Source: Pirellulales bacterium (GTDB lineage: Bacteria; Planctomycetota; Planctomycetia; Pirellulales; Thermoguttaceae). From it: a DNA stretch of 18,346 bases. Shown in pieces: positions 6,657 to 13,889 of this stretch. Numbering within the stretch: the first letter of the stretch is position 1; each line of letters begins with the position of its first letter. Where the stretch lies: assembly GCA_030642635.1 (NCBI GenBank), contig DAOWNK010000025.1:1-18346 (forward strand). The letters are read 5' to 3'. The notes below the pieces were generated by a model that was not told the DNA's origin, made no database searches, and was given only the letters and a program-made list of their open reading frames with translations. A program made the position numbers and the translations under genes.

Positions 6657-9167
6657 ATGACTCATATTTCCGCCTACCGCCTACCGCCTACTACGCGCCG
6701 TGCAAGCACGGCGGCTAAATGTGTTGTCGTTTTGGTGTTTGGGCTGACGTGTTTGAACGGTTGCCGCCGTTCGGAATCGCCGTCGGTAGACCGGCCGTCC
6801 ACCGAAAACGAACAAACTCCGGCCGAGGACCGGCAGCCGACCGACGACGGACAACAGATCGTCGCCGATGGTGTTTTGAAGGACATGGCGGCCGCATACA
6901 AAAAGGCTTCCACATACTCCGACAACGGCACGGTCCGGCTTATGGCCGAGGGCGCCATGGGCCGGATCGACCAGTCGGCCGATTTCTCGCTTACCTTCGA
7001 GCGTCCGAACAAGATGCACATGGACGTTTATGGTGCGACGGTCGTCTGCGACGGCAAGGAGCTTTACGCAAGGGTCGAGGATTTACCCGACCAGGTGCTT
7101 GTGCGAGACGCTCCGAAGGAGTTTACGATGGAGTCGATTTACCGCGACCGTATTTTGGCCACCACGTTGATTCAGGGTTTTGCCGGCGCCTCGCCGCAGT
7201 GGATGTTGCTGACGGCCGACGATCCGATGAAGATACTTTTGCACGGTGTAGAGAGCGCCAGTCTGGGCGAGCCGGGGAAGATCGGCGATCGAGACTACTA
7301 CTGCGTCAACATCGTCCGCAAGGACGGCACGGCCGTGTTTTGGGTCGACCGGGAGTCGCACGTTTTGCGGCGGATTGAACTGCCGACCGACGAGCTGCGT
7401 CGGATGCTCGCCCGGGGCGGTGAAGTCAAGGAGGTGTTGCTGGTGGCCGATTTTGTCGATGCCCGGCTCGACGCGAAGATCGACGCGGGAAAATTTCTCG
7501 TCGAGGTTCCCTCTGATGCGAACCGGGTAAAATTTTTCGTGCCGCCGCATCCGGCTCAACTGCTGGGTAAGAAGGCGCCGGAGTTCCGGTTCACCGACCT
7601 GGATGGCAATTCGGTCACCGTCGAGTCGCTTGCCGGCAAGGTCGCCGTGTTGGATTTTTGGGCGGGTTGGTGCAGCCCATGCCGCAAAAGCCTGCCGATG
7701 CTCAGCAAAATAGCCGAACAGTTCAAAGACAACCAGCAGATTGCGTTCCTTGCAGTCAGTGTCGATCAACCGGAGACTAAAAACCAGGTGCTGTTGGATA
7801 CGCTCGACGAATTGGGTGTGAAGCTGCCGATTGTACGCGACACGGATCGACACACGAATACGCTCTTCCACGCCACCGGCATCCCGACGATGTTCATCCT
7901 CGACGCCAATGGCGTCGTCCAGGATTTTCATGTCGGCGGCGACCCCGATCTGGCCGACGTGTTGCCGGAAAAGCTCGAAAAGCTGCTGGCCGGGGAAGAT
8001 ATCTACCAAGAACCGCTCGCCCTGTACAACAAGGAGTTGGAAGACTACGAGCGGGCGTTGGAGGCCTCGGAGACCAAAACATCCGAAACTGAAACGTCCA
8101 AACCAGACACGCCCGAGGGAACAGTAGTCGAGGAACATCGGATTCCACAGGCCAAGGTCGCGCCTCGCACCGAGCCGGAAACATTCAAGCTCTCGCAGTT
8201 GTGGACGTGCAGCGAGTTGAAGTCCCCCGGTAATATACTGGTCGTAACGCAGCCGGACGGCTCTGTGCGGCTGGTGGTGGTCGTCGGATGGAAGTCGATC
8301 GCCCAGCTCGGACTTGACGGAAAGCTTATCGCCGTGCATCGGCTGGAGATCGACAAGATGGAGGTCGTCAGCAATTTGCGAACCGTTGTGGACGCCGAGG
8401 GTAAACGATACTTTGCCGCCGTGGCCAGTGCTCAGCAGCGGTTCCACCTGCTCGATGCAGACTTCAACGTGGTGTTCAGCTTCCCGGCGGACGGGTTGAA
8501 ACATCCACACCAAGGCATCGCGGACGTTGAACTGGGCGACCTGGCAGGCGACGGCAAACTGCAAGCGTACGTCGGCTACTGGGGCGTGATCGGGGTGCAG
8601 GCGGTATCGCTCGAAGGGAAACGCGTCTGGTCGAACCGCTCGATCTCCAACGTCGTCAAGATGGCCGTCGGCGGGCCGGATGCCCAGGGACAACGACTGC
8701 TGTTTTGTACGAACAACTCCGGGTCGCTGGCAAAAATCGATGCTGAAGGCGACCGACGAAGCGAGGTTACAGTCGACGGTCGGACACTGCACTGGATAGT
8801 CGCCGCAGACTTAACCGGCGACGGACAGCTCGAGTGGTGCGGCATGGCGGCACCGAAATTCGGAGACAATATCGCCGTGGGACTGAACCTTAAAGGCGAG
8901 GAGCTTTGGCATTACACACTGCCCGGTGGTATACAGCCGAAGCCGGTTGAACAGATCGTTTTCGGGCGGCTCGCGCCCGTGGCCGACGACCAATGGCTGC
9001 TGCCCGGGCCGGACGGCTCGATTCATGTGATCGCCGCCGACGGGAAATTGCTCGACCGGTTCAACTACGGCGCCGTCATCGGCGGCCTGGCCGTCGCCGA
9101 ACATGACGGCCGGACGTTGCTGATAGTCTCCTCGCCGTCCGGGCTGGAGGGGTGGCGGGTCGAGTAG
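6657..9167 (+). CDS. Lipoprotein with LolA-like, TlpA thioredoxin and beta-propeller/FG-GAP-like domains
   Basis: 836 residues, probably exported and lipid-anchored: a basic n-region, a hydrophobic core (about 22-32) and the lipobox L33-N-G-C36. Residues about 70-290 look like a DUF2092/LolA-like half-barrel. A TlpA/redoxin domain follows, with FWAGWCSPCRK, where Cys339 and Cys342 form the C-x-x-C redox pair, and GIPTMFIL, which carries the cis-Pro loop. A charged linker at about 460-510 (Glu/Lys/Thr) leads to a C-terminal repeat domain with DLAGDGKL and DLTGDGQL, like calcium-binding FG-GAP/VCBS blades. The likely role is a cell-surface or periplasmic thiol-disulfide protein. AGGAA at 6645-6649 supports this start. 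Residues 6-21 are encoded by repeat DNA (GCCTACC units and a palindrome copy). It converges with the HPt gene. Confidence 0.85.
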   Translation: MTHISAYRLPPTTRRASTAAKCVVVLVFGLTCLNGCRRSESPSVDRPSTENEQTPAEDRQPTDDGQQIVADGVLKDMAAAYKKASTYSDNGTVRLMAEGAMGRIDQSADFSLTFERPNKMHMDVYGATVVCDGKELYARVEDLPDQVLVRDAPKEFTMESIYRDRILATTLIQGFAGASPQWMLLTADDPMKILLHGVESASLGEPGKIGDRDYYCVNIVRKDGTAVFWVDRESHVLRRIELPTDELRRMLARGGEVKEVLLVADFVDARLDAKIDAGKFLVEVPSDANRVKFFVPPHPAQLLGKKAPEFRFTDLDGNSVTVESLAGKVAVLDFWAGWCSPCRKSLPMLSKIAEQFKDNQQIAFLAVSVDQPETKNQVLLDTLDELGVKLPIVRDTDRHTNTLFHATGIPTMFILDANGVVQDFHVGGDPDLADVLPEKLEKLLAGEDIYQEPLALYNKELEDYERALEASETKTSETETSKPDTPEGTVVEEHRIPQAKVAPRTEPETFKLSQLWTCSELKSPGNILVVTQPDGSVRLVVVVGWKSIAQLGLDGKLIAVHRLEIDKMEVVSNLRTVVDAEGKRYFAAVASAQQRFHLLDADFNVVFSFPADGLKHPHQGIADVELGDLAGDGKLQAYVGYWGVIGVQAVSLEGKRVWSNRSISNVVKMAVGGPDAQGQRLLFCTNNSGSLAKIDAEGDRRSEVTVDGRTLHWIVAADLTGDGQLEWCGMAAPKFGDNIAVGLNLKGEELWHYTLPGGIQPKPVEQIVFGRLAPVADDQWLLPGPDGSIHVIAADGKLLDRFNYGAVIGGLAVAEHDGRTLLIVSSPSGLEGWRVE
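6693..6719 (-). repeat. 27-bp palindromic dispersed repeat, copy 4, inside a coding region
   Basis: Reverse orientation: ACGC, stem GCCGTGC / AA / GCACGGC, then GGCTAAA. It lies in the lipoprotein gene and encodes residues 13-21 of the signal peptide. It directly follows GCCTACC-type units (6672-6692), another repeat type also seen at 9691-9707. Confidence 0.9.
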
Positions 9168-9183
9168 CTATCAGCTATCAGTT
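9166..9183. repeat. AGCTATCAG-type tandem tract
   Basis: Two AGCTATCAG-type units begin at the stop codon of the lipoprotein gene and run into the long inverted repeat. Related tracts are at 6468-6476 and 13765-13799. Confidence 0.7.
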
Positions 9184-9271
9184 TATAAAGCCGCGACCGG
9201 TGGTCGCGCAAACATTGCTGCTAAGCCGCAAGCGGCTTGGTAAGTGCGCGACCACCGGTCGCGGCTTTATA
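9184..9271. repeat. 27-bp perfect inverted repeat enclosing another palindrome (cloverleaf-like)
   Basis: The arm at 9184-9210 is the exact reverse complement of 9245-9271. Each arm itself contains CGCGACC-GGT-GGTCGCG or its reverse, and the 34-bp centre carries the 16-bp palindrome AAGCCGCAAGCGGCTT (9223-9238). The element fills nearly all of the space between two convergent stop codons, so a bidirectional terminator role is plausible, though it lacks a T-tract. Confidence 0.9.
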
Positions 9272-9273
9272 GC

Positions 9274-9606
9274 TTACACCGGCGCCCCGGCGCGTGTGCG
9301 GCGGCACACGTCGATTAACTCGTCGAGCGCCTCGTGGATTCGTTTTTCAGGTTCGTCGTCGCGCAGCGCGTATTCTAATCGCATGGCGCACGGTGTGATC
9401 TGGTCGAACCCGTAGCTGCCCGCCGCACCCTTGATCTGGTGTGCCGTCCGACGTAGTTTGTCCCACTCAGACGTATCCATTTGTTCCGACATGGTAGCGA
9501 TACGATCCGGCATCTCGTCGACGAACATCTCGACAAGTTCCCCAAGGTCCGGGTCAGCGGCTAAGCTGGAGTATAGCAACTCCGCCTCACAGATACTCTG
9601 ACTCAT
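9274..9606 (-). CDS. Stand-alone HPt (histidine phosphotransfer) domain protein
   Basis: 110 residues, close to a single HPt four-helix bundle. The phospho-acceptor is His56 in AHQIKGAAGSYGF (55-67), the classical H-x-x-K-G-x-x-x-x-x-G pattern. It relays phosphate between a hybrid histidine kinase and a response regulator in the cytoplasm. No kinase is in the window; a CheY-like regulator is encoded at 15887-16261 and could be a partner, but that is only proximity. The stop codon is 2 bp from the long inverted repeat. Confidence 0.9.
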   Translation of the reverse strand: MSQSICEAELLYSSLAADPDLGELVEMFVDEMPDRIATMSEQMDTSEWDKLRRTAHQIKGAAGSYGFDQITPCAMRLEYALRDDEPEKRIHEALDELIDVCRRTRAGAPV

Positions 9607-9899
9607 AGAACTGCCCTTCTATGTGTTGTAGTAATTTGATTGAAATCCTTCCGGAACGAAGAAAGCATACGTTAATATTGGCCGGCCGATGCCTACCACC
9701 TACCACTATGATTGCTACAACCGACTTTCGTGTTACAAACGGCTGCGGAATCTACAAGATGTGGCGAGACTGGGTGGTCTGGTAAAGAATCATCCGGATT
9801 TCCGTCGATAGCAACACCTAGATTAAACCAAGTGTTCCTGCTTACGCCAAGTTTGCGTAAGCTTCCCTTTAGGTCTTTCCTAACAAAGGAGTGCCTCCC
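9607..9899 (+). promoter_or_regulatory. Divergent intergenic region upstream of the Cys-rich gene, with a leader hairpin
   Basis: No convincing gene is seen. It contains GCCTACC-type units (9691-9707) and a perfect 7-bp hairpin CTTACGC/GCGTAAG (9841-9847 with 9855-9861) 38 bp before the start of the Cys-rich protein. AAAGGAG at 9885-9891 is a strong ribosome-binding site. The hairpin could affect leader stability or transcription. Promoters for both flanking genes should lie here, but none was assigned. Confidence 0.5.
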
Positions 9900-10481
9900 A
9901 TGAACCGTCGTATCCTGCTAGCGGGATTGGCTGTTGTCGCCCTTGTGGTTGCAGCCAGTGCCACCAGTGCTCAGGCGGGCTTGTTTTCCAAGGGCTGCTG
10001 TGAACCGGCCTGTTGTGAACCGGCCACCTGTGAGCCGGCCACTTGTGAGCCGGCGACTTGCGAACCGGTAACCTGTGCCCCTCGGACATGCCGTCCCCGG
10101 ACTTGTCGTCCGAGAACGTGCCGTCCCCGGACGTGCCGTCCTATGACGTGCTGCCCGGTCGAGACTTGCGCGCCGGCGACTTGCGAACCGGTAACGTGCG
10201 AACCGGTAACGTGCCGTCCCCGGACATGTCGTCCGAGAACGTGCCGTCCCCGGACTTGCCGTCCCCGGACTTGTCGTCCCCGGACGTGCTGCCCGGTTGA
10301 GACGTGTGCGCCGGCGACTTGCGAACCGGTGACTTGCGCGCCGGCGACCTGTGCCCCCCGGACATGCCGTCCCCGAACGTGCCGTCCCCGAACGTGCCGT
10401 CCCCGGACATGCCGTCCCCGGACGTGCTGCCCGGTCGAGACGTGTGCTCCCGCTGCCTGTGAGCCTGCTTGCGACAAGTAA
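9900..10481 (+). CDS. Secreted Cys-rich protein of tandem C-x-P-x-T pentapeptides
   Basis: 193 residues from the ATG at 9900, chosen over an in-frame GTG at 9891 because AAAGGAG sits 8 bp before this ATG. A Sec signal peptide is clear: MNRR, a hydrophobic core, and SAQA at 23-26 with cleavage likely before Gly27. The mature part is almost only pentapeptides with Cys first, Pro third and mostly Thr fifth: acidic CEPAT/CEPVT, neutral CAPAT and basic CRPRT. By hand count there are 37 Cys in 167 mature residues. A 46-residue higher-order unit (residues 84-129 and 130-175) runs CCPVET, three acidic or neutral pentads, then five basic pentads; a shorter copy ends the protein (176-193). Function is unknown; a disulfide-linked wall or matrix protein or a metal-binding protein fits. 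It ends at a strong terminator. Confidence 0.88.
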   Translation: MNRRILLAGLAVVALVVAASATSAQAGLFSKGCCEPACCEPATCEPATCEPATCEPVTCAPRTCRPRTCRPRTCRPRTCRPMTCCPVETCAPATCEPVTCEPVTCRPRTCRPRTCRPRTCRPRTCRPRTCCPVETCAPATCEPVTCAPATCAPRTCRPRTCRPRTCRPRTCRPRTCCPVETCAPAACEPACDK

Positions 10482-10510
10482 GCGGAAAACACACTCCTTT
10501 ACAATAAAAC

Positions 10511-10550
10511 AAGCGGTCCGTTCGACAGTCGAGCGGACCGCTTGCTTTTT
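10511..10550 (+). terminator. Intrinsic terminator after the Cys-rich gene, probably bidirectional
   Basis: The stem AAGCGGTCCG (10511-10520) pairs with CGGACCGCTT (10534-10543), with a further TCGA/TCGA pairing in the loop, followed by GCTTTTT. On the minus strand the hairpin is followed by GTTTTATTGT, so it can also end the convergent minus-strand operon. Confidence 0.92.
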
Positions 10551-10551
10551 A

Positions 10552-11391
10552 TTATGGAAACGTAAACGTCGATCCCACCGGACACTCGATACATCGCCCG
10601 CCGAACCGGTTGCGAAGGAACGCGGTGGCGGACGAGCCGGTGCAATGGATCGGACCGATGACCTCGATGCCGTATCGCTCGAATGCATCTGCGGTGGCCT
10701 CAAGTCTTTTTCTGTTCGCCCGGTGCAGGTGCATGCCGCCCAAGACAGCGTGGATTTTCTCTCGGCCGGTCAACTCGGTGATCATATCCAGCGTGTTTAC
10801 CACGCCGGCATGGGCACATCCCAGTATTACGATCACACCGGCAGCGGTTTCGACGTACAGTGCCTGGTCGTCCAGCAACGGGTCGGGCACGGTGCACTCC
10901 CGATCGAGGTAGAACGGCCCGCCGGTGTCCTCGAAGTCGGTCCGGCGGGGAATCTCGCCGGTTAGGTACACGCCGTCGAACAACTCCGTCGGGCCGTCGG
11001 TCCACGTCAGGCTTCGTGTACGCCGGCGCAACGTCTCTTCGTTGAACTTCGGGAATCCGATATCCCTGTTCGGCGGTTTCTGCCCCCGAGCATACTTTTG
11101 CTCCAATGCCGCCGGGTGCAGGAACAGATCGACGCCGTCGTGGCAGTCCAACACGTATGTCATCCCGCCGGTATGGTCGAAGTGGCCGTGGCTCAATGCG
11201 ACCGCGTCCGCCTCGTGCAGCGGGATTTTCAGTTGCTCGCAGTTGTACCGCAGGACCATGCCCTGGCCGGTGTCAAACAGTATCCGGCGTCCGTCGGCCT
11301 CGATCCAATACGCCAGTCCGTGCTCGGCCATCAGATCGGCCCGCCGGACAGTGTTTTCGACGATGACGGTAACGCGGAGGTTTTCAATCAT
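10552..11391 (-). CDS. MBL-fold metallo-hydrolase (COG1237 type)
   Basis: 279 residues. The metallo-beta-lactamase metal site SHGHFDHTGG gives His68, His70, Asp72 and His73; later ligands fit GCAHAGVVN and the closing IGPIHCTG segment. GGMHLHRAN is typical of the COG1237 subgroup, whose annotated member is the dihydropteridine-ribofuranosyl-aminobenzene-phosphate synthase-like family; the substrate here is unknown. The gene starts 1 nt after the stop of the NifX-like gene (TAA-C-ATG) and is last in the minus-strand operon, ending just before a bidirectional terminator. The position suggests a role with the Fe-S/NifX-like proteins rather than in pterin synthesis. Confidence 0.88.
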   Translation of the reverse strand: MIENLRVTVIVENTVRRADLMAEHGLAYWIEADGRRILFDTGQGMVLRYNCEQLKIPLHEADAVALSHGHFDHTGGMTYVLDCHDGVDLFLHPAALEQKYARGQKPPNRDIGFPKFNEETLRRRTRSLTWTDGPTELFDGVYLTGEIPRRTDFEDTGGPFYLDRECTVPDPLLDDQALYVETAAGVIVILGCAHAGVVNTLDMITELTGREKIHAVLGGMHLHRANRKRLEATADAFERYGIEVIGPIHCTGSSATAFLRNRFGGRCIECPVGSTFTFP

Positions 11392-11392
11392 G

Positions 11393-11764
11393 TTAGTGGT
11401 CGCAGAGGTTTTCGCCGGATTGCAGGTTGCCGTCGAGCCATGCCTGTACGAGCGATTGCGGCGACTGGGCCGGTGCGCCGATGACTACCTCGATGCCGGC
11501 CTGTTGGAATAATTGCTGTGCGCGGCGGCCCATCCCGCCGGCGATTATCACATTCGCGCCCTGCTCGTGCAACCATTGCGGCAGCGCACCCGGCTCGTGC
11601 GGTGGCGAATCGGCACGCCGGGAATTCAAAACCTCCTTCGACTCCGTATCCACATCGAACAGTTCAAACGCCTCGCAATGCCCAAAGTGCATGCTCAATA
11701 ACTCGCCGGCAACCGGGACCGCAATTACGCGGGCCGAGCCGGATTCGTTTTCACCTGACGCCAT
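11393..11764 (-). CDS. Nested start: stand-alone NifX/orange-protein-like protein
   Basis: The internal ATG at 11762-11764 gives a 123-residue protein, the usual length for the COG1433 NifX/ORP family. Its Shine-Dalgarno AAAGGAG is the best in this operon, and it encodes part of the HicB-NifX junction. This is likely the main product, with the longer fusion as an alternative. Confidence 0.65.
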   Translation of the reverse strand: MASGENESGSARVIAVPVAGELLSMHFGHCEAFELFDVDTESKEVLNSRRADSPPHEPGALPQWLHEQGANVIIAGGMGRRAQQLFQQAGIEVVIGAPAQSPQSLVQAWLDGNLQSGENLCDH

Positions 11765-11932
11765 AGTCGTTTCTCCTTTGTTCTTTTCACTTAAATAAAG
11801 CTCGATTGCCTCTTTTATATTTGCCAAGGCTTCTTCCTTCGTGTCTCCTTCGCTAATGCACCCTGGCAGGCTTGGGACATAAACAGTGTATCCATTTTCA
11901 TCACTTGGCTGAAAAACTACTTTCAATTTCAT
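11393..11932 (-). CDS. HicB-like domain fused in frame to a NifX/DiNase Fe-Mo-cofactor domain
   Basis: One open frame of 179 residues from the ATG at 11932, which has GGAGG about 8 nt upstream. Residues 1-55 (MKLKVVFQPSDENGYTVY..., VPSLPGCISEGDTKEEALANIKEAIELYL) are a complete HicB/UPF0150-type domain, normally a small separate protein or antitoxin. Residues from 57 on are a NifX-like domain with VAGELLSMHFGHCEAFELFDVD and VIIAGGMGRRAQQLF, as in COG1433 proteins that bind Fe-Mo or Mo-Cu clusters. An internal ATG at 11764 (MASGEN) has AAAGGAG 8 nt upstream, so the NifX-like part (123 residues) is probably also made alone. No stop separates the two parts. It precedes the MBL gene by 1 nt. Confidence 0.75.
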   Translation of the reverse strand: MKLKVVFQPSDENGYTVYVPSLPGCISEGDTKEEALANIKEAIELYLSEKNKGETTMASGENESGSARVIAVPVAGELLSMHFGHCEAFELFDVDTESKEVLNSRRADSPPHEPGALPQWLHEQGANVIIAGGMGRRAQQLFQQAGIEVVIGAPAQSPQSLVQAWLDGNLQSGENLCDH

Positions 11933-12013
11933 AGTCTGCACCTCCACTGGAGACAGAGATAGTCTGTACAAAAGTCACCGCAAGCAGATACATTGTTACA
12001 ATTCTCCGAATTT

Positions 12014-12910
12014 TTACAAGTCGAACACCGACCGGTGGACGTTCTCCCAAACTGCCCTGATGTCGTCCCCAGCTTCGCTCCGGCCGTATTCCACTACGCT
12101 CAGCCGCTGGAGTTGTGCCTTGGTCACGGCGTTGTCGTAGCGAATTCGCCCCGCCAGGGGTACGTTTTTGGATTGCATTTCGGCCTCGATCCGTTCGGTC
12201 ATCTCGGCGTTGATGTCCCACTTGTTAATGCAGACGACCGCCGGCACCTGGAAATGTTCGATAAGCTGCAACACGCGGTCCAGGTCATGCAGACCCGAAA
12301 CGGTCGGCTCGGCTACGACCAACGCCAACGTGGCGCCGCTTAAGGATGCGATTACCGGACAGCCGATCCCCGGCGGGCCGTCGGTTATAAGCAAATCAAT
12401 TCCGAGTTGTTCGCACCATTTCCCGGCCGTGTCGCGGACCAGCGCGACCAGTTTGCCGGAGTTCTCCTGCGCTGTGCCGAGCCTTGCGTGCACCATCGGC
12501 CCGTGCCGTGTTGTCGAACAGAACCAGCGGCCGCAAACGACCGGCTCGAACGCAATCGTCCCCGCCGGGCAAACCCTGACACACGCGCCGCAGCCTTCGC
12601 AGTCGATCGGATCGATGCGATAAGTCTTGTCGATCAGTTCATTGGCCGGCCCGGTCAGCGAGACGGCCTCGAAGCGGCATATCTCCATACATTTGCCGCA
12701 GGCGATGCACCGCCCGGTTTGAATTATTGCCTCCTTGCCCGCAACGAAGTCCTCGCTGTGCTCGACCGTAGGGTCCAGCACAAGGTGCAGATCGGCGGCG
12801 TCGACGTCACAATCGGCCAGCATGGCGTTTTGTGCCAGCGCGGCGAACGACGCAACGACGCTCGTCTTGCCGCTGCCGCCCTTGCCGCTTATGACGACCA
12901 GTTCTTTCAT
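12014..12910 (-). CDS. MinD-type P-loop ATPase with inserted 2[4Fe-4S] ferredoxin domain (COG1149), paralog 1
   Basis: 298 residues. The deviant Walker A GKGGSGKT is at 9-16 and DCDVDAADLH at 33-42. The inserted ferredoxin has two CxxCxxCxxxC motifs: Cys68, 71, 74, 78 and Cys104, 107, 110, 114. The ATPase then resumes with LLITDGPPGIGCPVIASL and the VVCINKWD segment. Such proteins couple ATP binding to Fe-S or metal-cluster assembly and occur as a pair in the ORP loci of anaerobes. Its ATG overlaps the upstream paralog's stop by 4 bp (ATGA), indicating translational coupling. Confidence 0.92.
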   Translation of the reverse strand: MKELVVISGKGGSGKTSVVASFAALAQNAMLADCDVDAADLHLVLDPTVEHSEDFVAGKEAIIQTGRCIACGKCMEICRFEAVSLTGPANELIDKTYRIDPIDCEGCGACVRVCPAGTIAFEPVVCGRWFCSTTRHGPMVHARLGTAQENSGKLVALVRDTAGKWCEQLGIDLLITDGPPGIGCPVIASLSGATLALVVAEPTVSGLHDLDRVLQLIEHFQVPAVVCINKWDINAEMTERIEAEMQSKNVPLAGRIRYDNAVTKAQLQRLSVVEYGRSEAGDDIRAVWENVHRSVFDL

Positions 12911-13761
12911 GAATCCCTAATCCCCAGATACAGATCCCGAAACGTCTGTGCGTACTGCGGCAATACCTCGGCGGCGATCAGCCCGCGCGAGTATGCCTCG
13001 GCAATACGCCGGTCGTCTGGAATCTCCAGCAGGATGTCGATGTTCTCATTGCGACAATAGTCCCATACCGCCCGGTCGCCGACGGTGCTGCGATTGACGA
13101 CCACGGCCAGCGGCAATTCCAACGCGCGGACCATCTCCACGGCAAGCTGCAGGTCGTTCAGGCCGAACGGCGTCGGCTCGGTCACCAGCAGCACGAAGTC
13201 GGCGCCTTTGACCGCTGCGATCACCGGACAGGAAGTGCCCGGCGGTGCGTCGATCAGCGTAACGTCGCATGGGCCGGCCGCGCGGCGAACCGCCCGGATC
13301 AGCGGCACGGCCATTGCCTCGCCGATCCGCAGCCGACCGTACCGCAAGTGTAGTTTGTTTACACCGTCCAGCGTAGACCGGCCGCTCTCCAGAACGCCGA
13401 TATTCCGATCCGTCTCGGTCATTGCTTGTACCGGACAAAAGTGCACACATGCACCGCAACCGTGGCACAACTCATCGGCAATAACAACCCGATCGGGCAA
13501 ACATGCAACCGCGTTGAATTGGCATACTTCGCTGCACAGGCCGCAGTTTGTGCATTTTTCGGCGTCCACACGCGGCACCGGCACGCCGACCGGCTCGGTG
13601 CAATCGGACTGCGGCCGGACGAACAGGTGTGCATTCGGCTCTTCCACGTCGCAGTCGAGCAATTCGACACGCCGGCCGTCGCGTGCAAGCGTGTAGGCCA
13701 GCCCGGTGGCCACAGTGGTTTTGCCAGTGCCTCCCTTGCCGCTTGCTATTGCGATGATCAT
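12907..13761 (-). CDS. MinD-type P-loop ATPase with inserted 2[4Fe-4S] ferredoxin domain (COG1149), paralog 2
   Basis: 284 residues. Walker A GKGGTGKTT is at 8-16. The ferredoxin insert has Cys70, 73, 76, 80 and Cys99, 102, 105, 109. It continues with LIDAPPGTSCPVIAAV and LPLAVVVNRS. With paralog 1 it probably forms a heterodimer, as suggested for the paired ATPases of the ORP complex. The region just before its start codon is an AGCTATCAG repeat tract and shows no Shine-Dalgarno; this and the 103-bp repeat-filled gap from the DUF89 gene mean readthrough from the upstream promoter is assumed rather than shown. Confidence 0.92.
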   Translation of the reverse strand: MIIAIASGKGGTGKTTVATGLAYTLARDGRRVELLDCDVEEPNAHLFVRPQSDCTEPVGVPVPRVDAEKCTNCGLCSEVCQFNAVACLPDRVVIADELCHGCGACVHFCPVQAMTETDRNIGVLESGRSTLDGVNKLHLRYGRLRIGEAMAVPLIRAVRRAAGPCDVTLIDAPPGTSCPVIAAVKGADFVLLVTEPTPFGLNDLQLAVEMVRALELPLAVVVNRSTVGDRAVWDYCRNENIDILLEIPDDRRIAEAYSRGLIAAEVLPQYAQTFRDLYLGIRDS

Positions 13762-13764
13762 GTT

Positions 13765-13889
13765 TAGCTATCAGTTATCAGCCGTCAGCTATCAGTTTTG
13801 TAGGGTGCGTGAAACGCACCATGAAGCTGCTGCGAAGCCGCAAGCGGCCACGATCCCCCAGCCCCTAGCCCCTGGCCCCTAGCCCCTTT
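13765..13889. repeat. Cluster of four repeat types between the ATPase and DUF89 genes
   Basis: In order: an AGCTATCAG-type tract (13765-13799), a single GTAG-headed REP-like hairpin (13800-13820), an AAGCCGCAAGCGGC palindrome (13835-13849), and a CCCC(T/A)AG/CCCCTGG tract (13856-13889; G-rich on the minus strand). The last overlaps the 3' end of the DUF89 gene. Confidence 0.85.

Noticed and set aside
7083..8792. 569-codon open frame antisense to the redox lipoprotein gene
   Set aside because: It is the shadow of a GC-rich gene with clear domains on the plus strand; the antisense product shows no motif.
9708..9785. 25-residue open frame with three Trp near its end, considered as a leader peptide for attenuation
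   Set aside because: No ribosome-binding site, starts in repeat DNA, and no Trp-related gene follows.
10000..10470. Tandem 15-nt units considered as a CRISPR or satellite array
   Set aside because: Units are in frame, encode a regular peptide behind a signal sequence, and have no spacers.
9918..10703. Long antisense open frames across the Cys-rich gene (also 9971-10492)
   Set aside because: They arise because the 15-nt repeat has no stops on the other strand; no ribosome-binding site or recognisable domain, and they run through the terminator.
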